Below, piece by piece: positions 54,877 through 63,030 of a stretch of 64,000 bases of DNA; position 1 is the first letter of the stretch, and each line of letters begins with the position of its first letter. Under the pieces are notes generated by a model, which searched no databases, was not told the origin of the DNA, and worked only from the letters and a program-made list of their open reading frames with translations. The stretch is from positions 58,975 through 122,974 of the forward strand of contig QHRU01000037.1 of NCBI GenBank assembly GCA_003220225.1, given 5' to 3'. A program made the position numbers and the translations under genes. This DNA comes from Candidatus Rokuibacteriota bacterium. Lineage in GTDB: Bacteria; Methylomirabilota; Methylomirabilia; Rokubacteriales; CSP1-6.

Positions 54877-54918
54877 GCCCGGGCAGCGTCGTGCCGGCTG
54901 GCCCGGCGCTGCCCGGGC
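54877..54918 (+). terminator. Stem-loop after the binding-protein gene
   Basis: A perfect 12-pair stem (54877-54888 with 54907-54918, GCCCGGGCAGCG arm) with an 18-base loop lies eight bases after the binding-protein stop. No U-tract follows. Such stems commonly stabilise the binding-protein mRNA or attenuate read-through so that it is made in excess over the permease. Confidence 0.55.
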
Positions 54919-54974
54919 ACGCCCATGCGCCCAGCCCTGCCCGCGGCGATCATGCGTCGTCGCGTCCTCTGAAC

Positions 54975-55400
54975 ATGATGAGCGACGAAAGCGCGCCGCT
55001 CGAGTGTGTAGCGTTCATGCTGATCGAGGACAATCGCGTGCTGGCGGAAAAGAGAAAGCTGACCAAGACGCTGGTCCCCGGCGCGGTCGCCCTCCCCGGT
55101 GGCCATATGGAAGGCGACGAAGACCCCGAAGAGGCCCTCGCGCGTGAGCTCCTCGAAGAATTAGGGATTGTCGCCCGCGGAGTCGCGTACGTGTGTACCC
55201 TCCTGCACCGAGCCGAAGCGGTCCGGAAGATCCACTACTTCGCGGTGGAGCGTTGGGAGGGCGAGATTCTCAACCGCGAGGCCGAAGCCTTGCTCTGGGT
55301 TCCTCTCGACGACGCGCACACCCTCGATCTGGCCATCGATCGGGTCGCCGTTCGTGAGTACGTTCGCGTCTACCGACCAACCTCGTGGACTACGTCCTGA
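54975..55400 (+). CDS. Nudix hydrolase
   Basis: Pyrophosphohydrolase of 141 residues with a complete Nudix box (GGHMEGDEDPEEALARELLEELGI shape: glycine, REL and EE residues in register, about 46-68). Acts on a nucleoside-diphosphate-linked compound. It lies inside the Liv operon between the binding protein and LivH, overlapping livH by 16 bases. Its codon use is less GC-biased than its neighbours (for example GAATTAGGGATT), suggesting a later insertion. Confidence 0.9.
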   Translation: MMSDESAPLECVAFMLIEDNRVLAEKRKLTKTLVPGAVALPGGHMEGDEDPEEALARELLEELGIVARGVAYVCTLLHRAEAVRKIHYFAVERWEGEILNREAEALLWVPLDDAHTLDLAIDRVAVREYVRVYRPTSWTTS

Positions 55401-56263
55401 CGATCCTGCTGCCGCAGCTCCTGCACGGCCTCGTGTTCGGGGCCGCGCTGGGGCTGCTGGCGCTGGGCCTCACGGTGATCTTCGGGCTCCTCGGCGTGAT
55501 GAACTTCGCGCACGGGGAGCTGTACATGCTCGGGGCGTACGCGGGCATCGCGGTGATCGGGGTCACCCACTCGTTCTGGGTGGCCCTGATCGCGGCGCCG
55601 ATCCTGGTCGGCGTGGTCGGCGCCGTGACGGAGATGACCACGCTGCGCCCCCTCTACAACCGCGAGCCGCTCTACGGGCTGATCCTCACCTTCGGGCTGG
55701 CCCTGGTCTTTCGCGAGGGCGCGCGCCAGATCTGGGGCGGCGACATGCGGCGGATCCTGCCGCCGTTCACGGGCTCCACACCGCTGCTCGGCATGACCTA
55801 CCCGAACTACCGGCTGTTCCTGCTCGCCGCCTCGTCGGCGATCCTCCTGGCCCTCTGGCTCTTCTTCACGCGCACGCGCGCGGGAATCGTCGTGCGCGCG
55901 GCCGTGCAGGACGCCGAGATGCTCGACGGCCTCGGCGTTGACGTGCGCCGCGTGTTCACCCTCACCTTCGCCGCCTCGGGCGGCTTGGCCGCGCTGGCCG
56001 GGCTGCTGCTGGCGCCCGTCTTCACCGTCTATCCGCAGATGGGCGTGGAGATGATCCTGCTCGCCTTCATCGTGGTCATCCTCGGCGGCATGGGCAGCCT
56101 GGGCGGCTCCGTCGTCGCCGCCTTCGTCATCGGGATCACCCAGAGCCTGTTCTCGCTCTGGATGAACCCGCAGCGCGTGGCCATCGCCATCTTCGGCATC
56201 ATGATCGTCGTCCTCATCGTGCGGCCGCGCGGCTTCGCCGGTCGCGAGGGCGTGCTCGAGTGA
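55385..56263 (+). CDS. livH: Branched-chain amino acid-type ABC permease LivH
   Basis: Permease of 292 residues with about eight helices and the LivH motif GVMNFAHGELYMLGAY. It forms the membrane channel with LivM. GTG start inside the Nudix gene end; its stop overlaps the livM GTG. Confidence 0.94.
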   Translation: MDYVLTILLPQLLHGLVFGAALGLLALGLTVIFGLLGVMNFAHGELYMLGAYAGIAVIGVTHSFWVALIAAPILVGVVGAVTEMTTLRPLYNREPLYGLILTFGLALVFREGARQIWGGDMRRILPPFTGSTPLLGMTYPNYRLFLLAASSAILLALWLFFTRTRAGIVVRAAVQDAEMLDGLGVDVRRVFTLTFAASGGLAALAGLLLAPVFTVYPQMGVEMILLAFIVVILGGMGSLGGSVVAAFVIGITQSLFSLWMNPQRVAIAIFGIMIVVLIVRPRGFAGREGVLE

Positions 56264-57201
56264 GGGCCTTCGGCTGGCGCGCGGTCGTCGTGTTCGCGCT
56301 GCTGGCGGCGCTGCCGCTCGTCCCCGGCGTGTCCCGCTACTACCTGCTGCTCGCCTTCGACGCCCTGCTCTTCGGCGCCATCGCCATGAGCCTGGATCTC
56401 CTCATGGGCTACACGGGCCTCGTCTCGTTCGGCCACGCCGCCTTCTACGGCCTCGGCGCCTACGCGACGGCGATCCTCATGGAGCGCGGCGTCCAGTCCG
56501 TCTGGGCGTGCGTCGGCTTCGCGCTCCTCGTGGTCGGGCTCTACGCGCTCGTGGTCAGCTACTTCGCCACCGCGCGCCGCGGGATCTACTTCGCGCTGCT
56601 CACGCTGATCTTCGCCGAGGTCGTCTACACGTTCTTCCGCTACACGCAGACGTTCGGCGGCTCCGACGGCATCCAGGGGCTGCCCGACGCGACGCTCTTC
56701 CCCGGGCTCGTCATCGATACGCCCACGCGCAAGTACTACCTCGTGCTCGCGTACCTCGCCGTCGCGTACGCGATCTGCCGCGTGCTGGTCGCCTCGCACT
56801 TCGGCCGCGTGCTCGTGGCGATTCGCGAGAACGAGGACCGCGCGCGCTTCCTCGGCTACAACGTCCAGCGCTACAAGATGGGCGCGTGCATGATCTCCGC
56901 GCTCCTCACCGGCGTGGCCGGTGCCATCTATCCGATGCGCTCGGCCTTCGCCACGCCCGATCTGATGCTGTGGACGGAGTCGGGCGAGTTCATCATCTCG
57001 GTCATGATCGGCGGCCTCGGCACCCTCGTGGGGCCGATCATCGGCGGCGTCTTCTTCACGATCCTGCGCGACAAGGTCTCGTCCATCGTGGACTGGTACT
57101 TCATCGTCATCGGCGTCGTCCTCATCGTCATCGTCCTGTTCATGCCGCGAGGCCTGCTCGGGCTGCGGCGGATCTTCTCGCGGGAGCGGGCGACGGCGTG
57201 A
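56260..57201 (+). CDS. livM: Branched-chain amino acid-type ABC permease LivM
   Basis: Permease of 313 residues with the LivM motif GYTGLVSFGHAAFYGLGAYA and the ARRGIYFALLTLIFAE stretch. It pairs with LivH. GTG start and GTGA overlaps with both neighbours show tight coupling. Confidence 0.94.
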   Translation: MRAFGWRAVVVFALLAALPLVPGVSRYYLLLAFDALLFGAIAMSLDLLMGYTGLVSFGHAAFYGLGAYATAILMERGVQSVWACVGFALLVVGLYALVVSYFATARRGIYFALLTLIFAEVVYTFFRYTQTFGGSDGIQGLPDATLFPGLVIDTPTRKYYLVLAYLAVAYAICRVLVASHFGRVLVAIRENEDRARFLGYNVQRYKMGACMISALLTGVAGAIYPMRSAFATPDLMLWTESGEFIISVMIGGLGTLVGPIIGGVFFTILRDKVSSIVDWYFIVIGVVLIVIVLFMPRGLLGLRRIFSRERATA

Positions 57202-57944
57202 TCCTCGAGGTCGACGACGTCTCCAAGCGGTTCGGGGCGCTGGCCGCGCTGACGCGCGTGAGCTTCGGCGTCGAGGCCGGCCAGGTCTTCTCGGTGATCG
57301 GGCCGAACGGCGCCGGCAAGTCCACCCTCTTCAACGTCGTCTCGGGGCTCTTCGCGCCGAACACGGGGCGCGTCCGCTTCCGGGGCGAGGACATCGCGGG
57401 GCTGCCGCCCGAGCGCGTGAACCGCCTCGGCCTGGCCAAGACGTTCCAGATCACCAACGTCTTCCCGGAGATCTCCGTGCTCGACAACGTGCGCGTGGCC
57501 GCGCAGTCGCGCGCGCCCGAGTCCGGCCGGCCCTCGTCGCTCTGGCGGCGGCCCGACGTGGACGGCACGGTGGTGGCGCTGCTCGAGGCCTTCGGCCTCG
57601 CCGCGCGCGGCGAGGCGCACGCGAAGAACCTGTCGCACGGCGAGCAGCGCTACCTCGAGATCTGCGTGGCCCTCGCCACCAGCCCCACCTTGCTGCTGCT
57701 CGACGAGCCCACCGCCGGCATGACGCCGGGCGAGACGCGCGACGCCACCGCCCTCATCCGCAAGGTCGTCCTCGAGCGCGGGCTCACCCTGCTGCTGATC
57801 GAGCACGACATGTCGGTGGTGATGGGAATCTCCGACCGCGTGGCCGTGCTGCACTTCGGCGAGAAGATCGCCGAGGGCACGCCCGACGCGATCCGCCACG
57901 ATCCGCGGGTCATCGAGGCCTACCTCGGCGGCGGGGACGACTGA
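57198..57944 (+). CDS. livG: Branched-chain amino acid-type ABC ATPase LivG
   Basis: ATPase of 248 residues. Walker A is GPNGAGKST near residue 36, the signature is NLSHGEQRYLEI, Walker B is LLLLDEP, and the D-loop region is TAGMTPGET. It acts with LivF to power the LivHM channel. GTG start at 57198. Confidence 0.94.
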   Translation: MILEVDDVSKRFGALAALTRVSFGVEAGQVFSVIGPNGAGKSTLFNVVSGLFAPNTGRVRFRGEDIAGLPPERVNRLGLAKTFQITNVFPEISVLDNVRVAAQSRAPESGRPSSLWRRPDVDGTVVALLEAFGLAARGEAHAKNLSHGEQRYLEICVALATSPTLLLLDEPTAGMTPGETRDATALIRKVVLERGLTLLLIEHDMSVVMGISDRVAVLHFGEKIAEGTPDAIRHDPRVIEAYLGGGDD

Positions 57945-57945
57945 C

Positions 57946-58653
57946 GTGTTCCGCATGCGCGAGGTGCACGCGGGCTACGGCGCCACGCCGATCCTCTTCG
58001 GCGTCTCGCTCGAGGTGCGCGAGGGCGAGGCGGTGGCGCTGCTCGGCAAGAACGGCATGGGCAAGACCACCCTCATGAAGACGGCCATCGGCTTCCTCAA
58101 GCCGTGGCGCGGCACGATCGAGTTCGAGGACCGCGACCTCACCCGGCTGGCCCCCCACGACATCGCGCGCCTCGGCGTCGGGCTGGTGCCGGAGAACCGG
58201 CGCATCTTCCCCGGCCTCACCGTGCGCGAGAACCTCGAGCTGGGCCTGTCGGCGGCGCCGCGGCGCTCGGCAGCGCTGCGCGAAAAGCGCCTGGCCGACG
58301 TGTTCCACCATTTTCCGCGGCTGCGCGAGCGGATCGAGCAGCCGGGCAAGACGCTCTCCGGCGGGGAGCAGCAGATGCTGGCGATCGCCCGCGTCATGAT
58401 GGCCGGCGCGCGACTGATCCTCATGGACGAGCCCACGCAGGGGCTCGCCCCCGCGTTCATCCGTCACATCCGCGACATGATCGGCGAGCTCAAGCGGCTG
58501 GGCGTGACCGTACTGCTGATCGAGCAGAACGCGCGCGTCGCGCTGAGCGTGTGCGACCGCGGCTACATCATGGAGAAGGGCGTGATCGTCTTCGAGGCCT
58601 CGTCGCGCGAGCTACGCGACAGCCCGGTGACCCGTGAAAAGCTCGGCGTGTAG
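57946..58653 (+). CDS. livF: Branched-chain amino acid-type ABC ATPase LivF
   Basis: ATPase of 235 residues. Walker A is GKNGMGKTT, the signature is [10 protein letters not shown], Walker B is LILMDEP, and the family D-loop is QGLAP. GTG start one base after the livG stop. The last six codons (EKLGV and stop) reappear at 58791-58808 after a palindromic element. Confidence 0.94.
   Translation: MFRMREVHAGYGATPILFGVSLEVREGEAVALLGKNGMGKTTLMKTAIGFLKPWRGTIEFEDRDLTRLAPHDIARLGVGLVPENRRIFPGLTVRENLELGLSAAPRRSAALREKRLADVFHHFPRLRERIEQPGKTLSGGEQQMLAIARVMMAGARLILMDEPTQGLAPAFIRHIRDMIGELKRLGVTVLLIEQNARVALSVCDRGYIMEKGVIVFEASSRELRDSPVTREKLGV
58635..58652 (+). repeat. 18-base direct repeat, upstream copy (livF end)
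   Basis: Covers the EKLGV codons of livF. The downstream copy at 58789-58806 matches at 16 of 18 bases; both changes are synonymous (CTC/CTG, GTG/GTC), and the stop differs (TAG/TAA). Confidence 0.65.
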
Positions 58654-58660
58654 TAACTCG

Positions 58661-58680
58661 GAGGGGGGCTTTGCCCCCCT
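58661..58680 (+). terminator. Terminator-like hairpin after livF
   Basis: AGGGGGGC (58662-58669) pairs with GCCCCCCT (58673-58680) around a TTT loop. CGG and CCG extend the stem with a bulge. It probably ends the Liv operon transcript, although only two T follow. Confidence 0.55.
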
Positions 58681-58735
58681 TCCGACAGTCGTCGCGCGCT
58701 TGACGGCGCGCTCCTCCTTGCCTCCCCCCAGAACA

Positions 58736-58764
58736 GGATTGCGCCGGCGAAGCCGGCGCTCGAA
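58736..58764. repeat. 29-base palindromic repeat, inverted copy of 27556-27584
   Basis: Built on GCGCCGGC-GAA-GCCGGCGC (58741-58759) with flanks GGATT and TCGAA that match the other copy when inverted. It sits between the livF end and its downstream echo. Confidence 0.7.
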
Positions 58765-58787
58765 GCGCGATACCATCGCGCGCAACG

Positions 58788-59489
58788 ATGAAAAGCTGGG
58801 CGTCTAACACGCTGCTCGGCGTCGGGCGGCGCCAGCAGGTGCTGCGCGCGGTGCTCGCGGTGGCGCTCGTGAGCGGTCTCCTGTGGGCGCTGCCCGTCCG
58901 GCGTCCCGGTCAGGACGGCGGCCACCACGCCGCGCACGGGCCCGACCTCGATCCGTTCGAGCGCGCCGGCGTCAGCGAGCTGCGCGAGGGGCACCGCACG
59001 CCGGCGCTGCGGCTGCGGCGGCTCGACGGCGGCGTGACCGCGCTTGCCGAGCATCGCGAGCGCCTCGTCGTCGTCAACTTCTGGGCGACGTGGTGCGAGC
59101 CCTGCACCGCCGAGATGCCGACGCTCGAGGCGCTCTGGCGCCGGTACCGCGCGCGCGGGCTCGTCGTGCTCGGCGTCTCGGTGGACCGCGGCGCGCCGCG
59201 GGCCCTGCTCGAGCCCTATGTGGCGCGGCTCGGGCTCTCCTTCCCGATCCTCCTCGACGCCGACCTGAGCGCCTCGCGCGCGTGGCGGGTCACGGGCCTG
59301 CCCGCGACGTTCGTGGTGCGACCGGGCGGTGAGGCCGTCGGCATGGCGCTCGGCGCGCGCGAGTGGCACAGCGCCGAGATGCGCGCGCTCCTCGAGCGCT
59401 ATCTGCCGGTCCCGAGGGGCGCCACGGGTTCCCCGGGGCGCCCCGAGCGCTGGGGGGTGTGGGGGGCCATATCGGGGCCCCCCACGTAA
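58788..59489 (+). CDS. TlpA-like membrane-anchored thioredoxin
   Basis: Thiol-disulfide oxidoreductase of 233 residues. One N-terminal membrane helix (about 18-36), a linker, then a thioredoxin fold with active site WCEPC (Cys103, Cys106) and the cis-proline region TGLPATFVV. It probably reduces periplasmic disulfides. Start doubtful: the ATG at 58788 lies within the livF echo and has no ribosome site; GTG at 58839 is an alternative. The last 25 residues or so are encoded by the G-rich repeat at 59411-59485, so the natural C-terminus was probably extended by that element. Confidence 0.82.
   Translation: MKSWASNTLLGVGRRQQVLRAVLAVALVSGLLWALPVRRPGQDGGHHAAHGPDLDPFERAGVSELREGHRTPALRLRRLDGGVTALAEHRERLVVVNFWATWCEPCTAEMPTLEALWRRYRARGLVVLGVSVDRGAPRALLEPYVARLGLSFPILLDADLSASRAWRVTGLPATFVVRPGGEAVGMALGAREWHSAEMRALLERYLPVPRGATGSPGRPERWGVWGAISGPPT
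59411..59485. repeat. G-rich palindromic element, copy 3
   Basis: A GC-rich imperfect stem and then a ten-pair stem GTGGGGGGCC/GGCCCCCCAC (59459-59468 with 59476-59485), with GAGCGCTGGGGGG between. Same layout as copies 1 and 2. It lies inside the 3' end of the TlpA-like frame and directly before the converging hydrolase stop, so it can end transcription from both sides. Confidence 0.75.
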
Positions 59490-60320
59490 CTAGAACATCA
59501 GCTTGTCGCCCGGCTGCATGACGTGGACCTTGACCGACGTCGGGCCGAGCGCCTGGATGTATTCCTCCGGCGTGCCCTTGAGCTGCGGGATCGTGCCGTA
59601 GTGGATGGGGATCGCGACCTTCGGCTTGATGAAGTCGCGCGTGGCGACGGCGGCGTCCTGCGGGCTCATCACGAAGTGGCCACCGATCGGGATCAGCAGG
59701 AGGTCGGGCTTGTAGTACTCGCCGATGAGCCGCATGTCGCCGAAGAGCCCGGTGTCGCCCATGTGGTAGACCTTGAACCCGTTCTCGAGCTGGACGATGA
59801 AGCCGACGGCCTCGCCGCCGACGTGGGTCTCGTCCTTGCCGGTGGCCGGGTTCTTCCACACCATCTCGCTCGAGTGCTCGGCGCGGGTCATCGTGATCTT
59901 GATGTCGGGCCCGAGCGGGGTGATGACGCCGCCCTTGTTCATGCGCGGCGCGAGATTCGTGGGCAGGATGCCGAGCGTGACCAGAGAGTTCTGCAGGCCC
60001 GCCGGCGCCCACATCGGCACGTTGTGCTTCTTCGCGAGCTCGGGGGCGTCGCCGAGATGGTCGCCGTGGGCGTGGGTGACGAGGACGAGGTCGACCTTGC
60101 CGAGCGCGTCGAGGTTCTTGTACTGCGCGGGCGTCTTGGGATTCGTCGTCAGCCACGGATCGATCACGATGACCTTGCCGCCGGGCGTCGTGATCTTCGT
60201 CGCCGCCTGCCCGAGCCACTGGATCTCCGCCTTGCCCGTCTGCGCGCGCGCCGGGACCAGCGCGAGCATCGCCATCACCACGAGGCCGCCGAGTCCCGTC
60301 ACGAGTCGTGTCGTCCGCAT
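59490..60320 (-). CDS. Secreted metallo-beta-lactamase-fold hydrolase (UPF0173-like)
   Basis: Metal-dependent hydrolase of 276 residues with a signal peptide (about 1-26). The metal motif is HAHGDH (His83, His85, Asp87, His88), followed by a histidine in RAEHSSEM and MGDTG. It resembles UPF0173/YtkL proteins but is exported. The ATG at 60320 is preferred because GGAGGGG lies just upstream; a GTG five codons earlier is unlikely. Substrate unknown. Confidence 0.88.
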   Translation of the reverse strand: MRTTRLVTGLGGLVVMAMLALVPARAQTGKAEIQWLGQAATKITTPGGKVIVIDPWLTTNPKTPAQYKNLDALGKVDLVLVTHAHGDHLGDAPELAKKHNVPMWAPAGLQNSLVTLGILPTNLAPRMNKGGVITPLGPDIKITMTRAEHSSEMVWKNPATGKDETHVGGEAVGFIVQLENGFKVYHMGDTGLFGDMRLIGEYYKPDLLLIPIGGHFVMSPQDAAVATRDFIKPKVAIPIHYGTIPQLKGTPEEYIQALGPTSVKVHVMQPGDKLMF

Positions 60321-60346
60321 GTCCTGCCCCTCCACGAGGTGCTCGC

Positions 60347-60362
60347 TGGCACCGGGTTTGCG
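60347..60362 (+). promoter_or_regulatory. Sigma54 promoter before the 3-hydroxyisobutyrate-dehydrogenase-like gene
   Basis: TGGCAC-CGGGT-TTGCG has the -24 GG and -12 GC ten bases apart. Transcription would start near 60373, leaving a 44-base leader before the ATG at 60417. It would drive a three-gene unit (60417-63449). Confidence 0.55.
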
Positions 60363-60416
60363 ACCACTCTACTCCCCGACTCAAACGCGTTAAGCTCGCC
60401 CTTCGGGAGGAACCTC

Positions 60417-61316
60417 ATGGCGAAGGGCGAGGTCGGCTTCATCGGACTCGGGCGGATGGGCTTCCCCATGGCGCGCAACCTGGCGGCGGCCGGGTGGACC
60501 GTGCACGCGCATGATGTCTCGCCCGACGCCGCCAAGCGCGCCGGCGCCGTCGCCGGCATCACCGTGCTCGGCGCACCCCGCGACGTCGCGGCGCACGCGA
60601 GCGTGCTCTTCAGCGCGCTGCCCAACGACGAGATCGTGCTCGACACCTACCTGGGCGGCGCCGGCGTGCTGGCGGGCGCGCGCCCAGGGCTCGTGACCTG
60701 CGACTGCTCGACGGTGACGCCGGAGACCTCGCAGAAGATCCACGCGGCGGCGCGCGGGCGCGGGGTCGCCCATCTCGACACCCCGATGCTCGGCTCCTCG
60801 CCGCAGGCGGAGAGCGGCGAGGTCTTCTTCATGGTCGGCGGCGATCGGGACCAGCTCGCCACCGTGCAGCCGCTCCTCGACGTCATCGGCCGTCTGACCA
60901 TGTACGTGGGCCCCTCGGGCACCGGCAACCGCATCAAGCTCCTTCACAACGCGCTCGGCGCCGTGAACGCGGTGGCCGTGGCGGAGTCCCTGGCGCTCGC
61001 CGAGCGGCTCGGCGTCGATCCGCAGACCTACTACGACGTCGTCCGCCAGGGCGGCGGCATGGCCTACTCGACGTACTTCGATCGCCGCGTGATGCGCGTG
61101 GTCGAGGGCAACTTCGACGCCACGTTCACCGTGGAGCTGATGCACAAGGACGTCTCGCTCGCCGCGCGCATGGCCGGCGCGGACCTCGACCGCATGCCCA
61201 TTCTGAAAGAGGCGCTGGCGGCGTACACTGCAGCCAGGGCGAGGTGGCCCGGCCAGGACTTCTCGGGCGTCACGCACGTGGTGGAGGAGCGATTCGGGCT
61301 GAAGATCTCGAAGTAG
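60417..61316 (+). CDS. 3-hydroxyisobutyrate dehydrogenase-family oxidoreductase
   Basis: NAD(P)-dependent beta-hydroxyacid dehydrogenase of 299 residues. It has an N-terminal GFIGLGRMGFPMARNL, the conserved DTPMLGSSPQAESG substrate loop and the catalytic lysine in GTGNRIKLLHN. It acts on a short hydroxy acid such as 3-hydroxyisobutyrate or tartronate semialdehyde. GGGAGG precedes the ATG. Confidence 0.92.
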   Translation: MAKGEVGFIGLGRMGFPMARNLAAAGWTVHAHDVSPDAAKRAGAVAGITVLGAPRDVAAHASVLFSALPNDEIVLDTYLGGAGVLAGARPGLVTCDCSTVTPETSQKIHAAARGRGVAHLDTPMLGSSPQAESGEVFFMVGGDRDQLATVQPLLDVIGRLTMYVGPSGTGNRIKLLHNALGAVNAVAVAESLALAERLGVDPQTYYDVVRQGGGMAYSTYFDRRVMRVVEGNFDATFTVELMHKDVSLAARMAGADLDRMPILKEALAAYTAARARWPGQDFSGVTHVVEERFGLKISK

Positions 61317-61335
61317 AACGCCAGCGAGGGCAGAC

Positions 61336-63030
61336 ATGGCTCACGACCTGATCGTCAAGAACGGGATGGTGGTCGACGGCAGCGGGTTTTCGCGCTATCG
61401 CGCCGACGTCGCGGTGAAGGACGGCGTGATCGTGGAGCTCGGCCGCGTGACCGCGGCGGCGGCGCGAACCATCGACGCCGACGGCCTCTTCGTGGCGCCC
61501 GGGATCATCGACCTCCACACGCACTACGACGCGCAGCCCTTCTGGGACCGGCTCTGCACGTCCTCCGTCTGGCACGGTGTGACGACGGCGCTCATGGGCA
61601 ACTGCGGGCTGACGCTGGCGCCGCTGCGCCCGGAGCATCGCGAGCCGATGCTGGCCACGTTCTGCTGCGTCGAGGACCTGCCCGTACGCTCGCTGAGCGC
61701 CGTGCTGCCGTGGACGTGGCAGACCTTCGACGAATACCTGAAGGCGATCGACATCGGCCTCGGCATGAACCTCATGCCGCTCGTGGGCCACAATCCGCTG
61801 CGCCTGTCCGCCATGGACAAGGCCGCGTGGGACCGCGCCGCCACGCCCGACGAGATCGCCGTGATGCAGAATCTCCTGCGCGCGGCCATGGACGCCGGCG
61901 CCTGGGGCTGGAGCACGACCGACTCGCCCACTCACGCGGGCCCGCACGGCGAGCCCGTGCCGACGCGGCTGGCCGCGGACGACGAGCGCGTCGCGCTCGG
62001 CCGAGCCCTCGGCGAGCTCAACCGCGGCGTGATCGAGATCCTGCCCAAGGGCGCCGGGGCGCCGACCGAGGCGGATCACGCCCATCTCACCGACGTCGCG
62101 CGGGCGAGCGGCCGGCCCGTCTTCTTCCTGACCTTCGACGCCGCGCCGCGCGCGCGTGTGGAGGCCTCCACGCGCGAGGGCGCGCAGATGTACGCCCTGC
62201 TACGCGCGATCCCGTTCAACCCGCGGTTCACGCTCAAGAAGACGACGTTCTTCAGCAACCTCGACGTGTGGGACATCGTGATGGCCAAGCCGCTCGAGGA
62301 GCGGATGGCGGCCTTCGCCGATCCCGCGAAGCGCGCGGAGCTGCGCGAGTGGGCCGACAAGCGCCAGCGCCGCCGGCCCGGCGTGCCGGGGCGATTCATC
62401 AAGTGGCAATCGATCGTCGTGAAGAAGGCCGCGCTGGCGAAGAACCGGGCGCTCGAGGGGCGTTCGCTGACGGAGCTGGCGGCGGAGCAGGGCAAGCACG
62501 TGGCCGACCTCATGCTCGATCTCGCCCTGGAAGAGAAGCTCGACACCGAGTTCCAGCTGCAGTCGCGGCCACCCGCGGAGGACGTCGAGCTGGCGGAGTT
62601 CGTGAAGACGGGCCACGCGATCCCGTCGCAGTCGGACGCCGGCGCGCACCTCAACACGAACTTCTGCACGGCCGGCGAGTCGAGCTACGTCCTCGCCGAG
62701 TGGGTGCGCGAGCGGCAGCTCCTCACGCTCGAGGACGCCATTCGCCGGTACACGTTCCAGCCGGCGCGGATCATGGGCCTCCGCGATCGTGGGCTGATCC
62801 GCGAGGGCATGGCGGCGGACCTCATGGTCTTCGACGCCGCCACGATCGGCGTCAAGGAGGACGAGGTCTCGCGCGACGGCCCGTCGGGCACGCCGCGGCG
62901 CGTGCAGGGCGCCGACGGCGTGCACCACGTGATCGTGGGCGGCCAGGTCGTCCTGGACCACGGCCGGCACACCGGCGCGTTCCCCGGCCGCGTGCTGCGC
63001 GCGGGGCGCGGGCTGCACGCAGCGCGATGA
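61336..63030 (+). CDS. D-aminoacylase/N-acyl-D-amino-acid deacylase-like amidohydrolase
   Basis: Amidohydrolase of 564 residues. The metal site HTH is at His61-His63 (IDLHTHYDAQ); MGNCGLT, GAWGWSTTDSPTHAG and SDAGAH are features of the D-aminoacylase/dihydropyrimidinase-like group. It probably cleaves an N-acyl or cyclic amide. It follows the dehydrogenase gene by 19 bases; the pair and a sigma54-type promoter suggest use of an organic nitrogen source. Confidence 0.9.
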   Translation: MAHDLIVKNGMVVDGSGFSRYRADVAVKDGVIVELGRVTAAAARTIDADGLFVAPGIIDLHTHYDAQPFWDRLCTSSVWHGVTTALMGNCGLTLAPLRPEHREPMLATFCCVEDLPVRSLSAVLPWTWQTFDEYLKAIDIGLGMNLMPLVGHNPLRLSAMDKAAWDRAATPDEIAVMQNLLRAAMDAGAWGWSTTDSPTHAGPHGEPVPTRLAADDERVALGRALGELNRGVIEILPKGAGAPTEADHAHLTDVARASGRPVFFLTFDAAPRARVEASTREGAQMYALLRAIPFNPRFTLKKTTFFSNLDVWDIVMAKPLEERMAAFADPAKRAELREWADKRQRRRPGVPGRFIKWQSIVVKKAALAKNRALEGRSLTELAAEQGKHVADLMLDLALEEKLDTEFQLQSRPPAEDVELAEFVKTGHAIPSQSDAGAHLNTNFCTAGESSYVLAEWVRERQLLTLEDAIRRYTFQPARIMGLRDRGLIREGMAADLMVFDAATIGVKEDEVSRDGPSGTPRRVQGADGVHHVIVGGQVVLDHGRHTGAFPGRVLRAGRGLHAAR

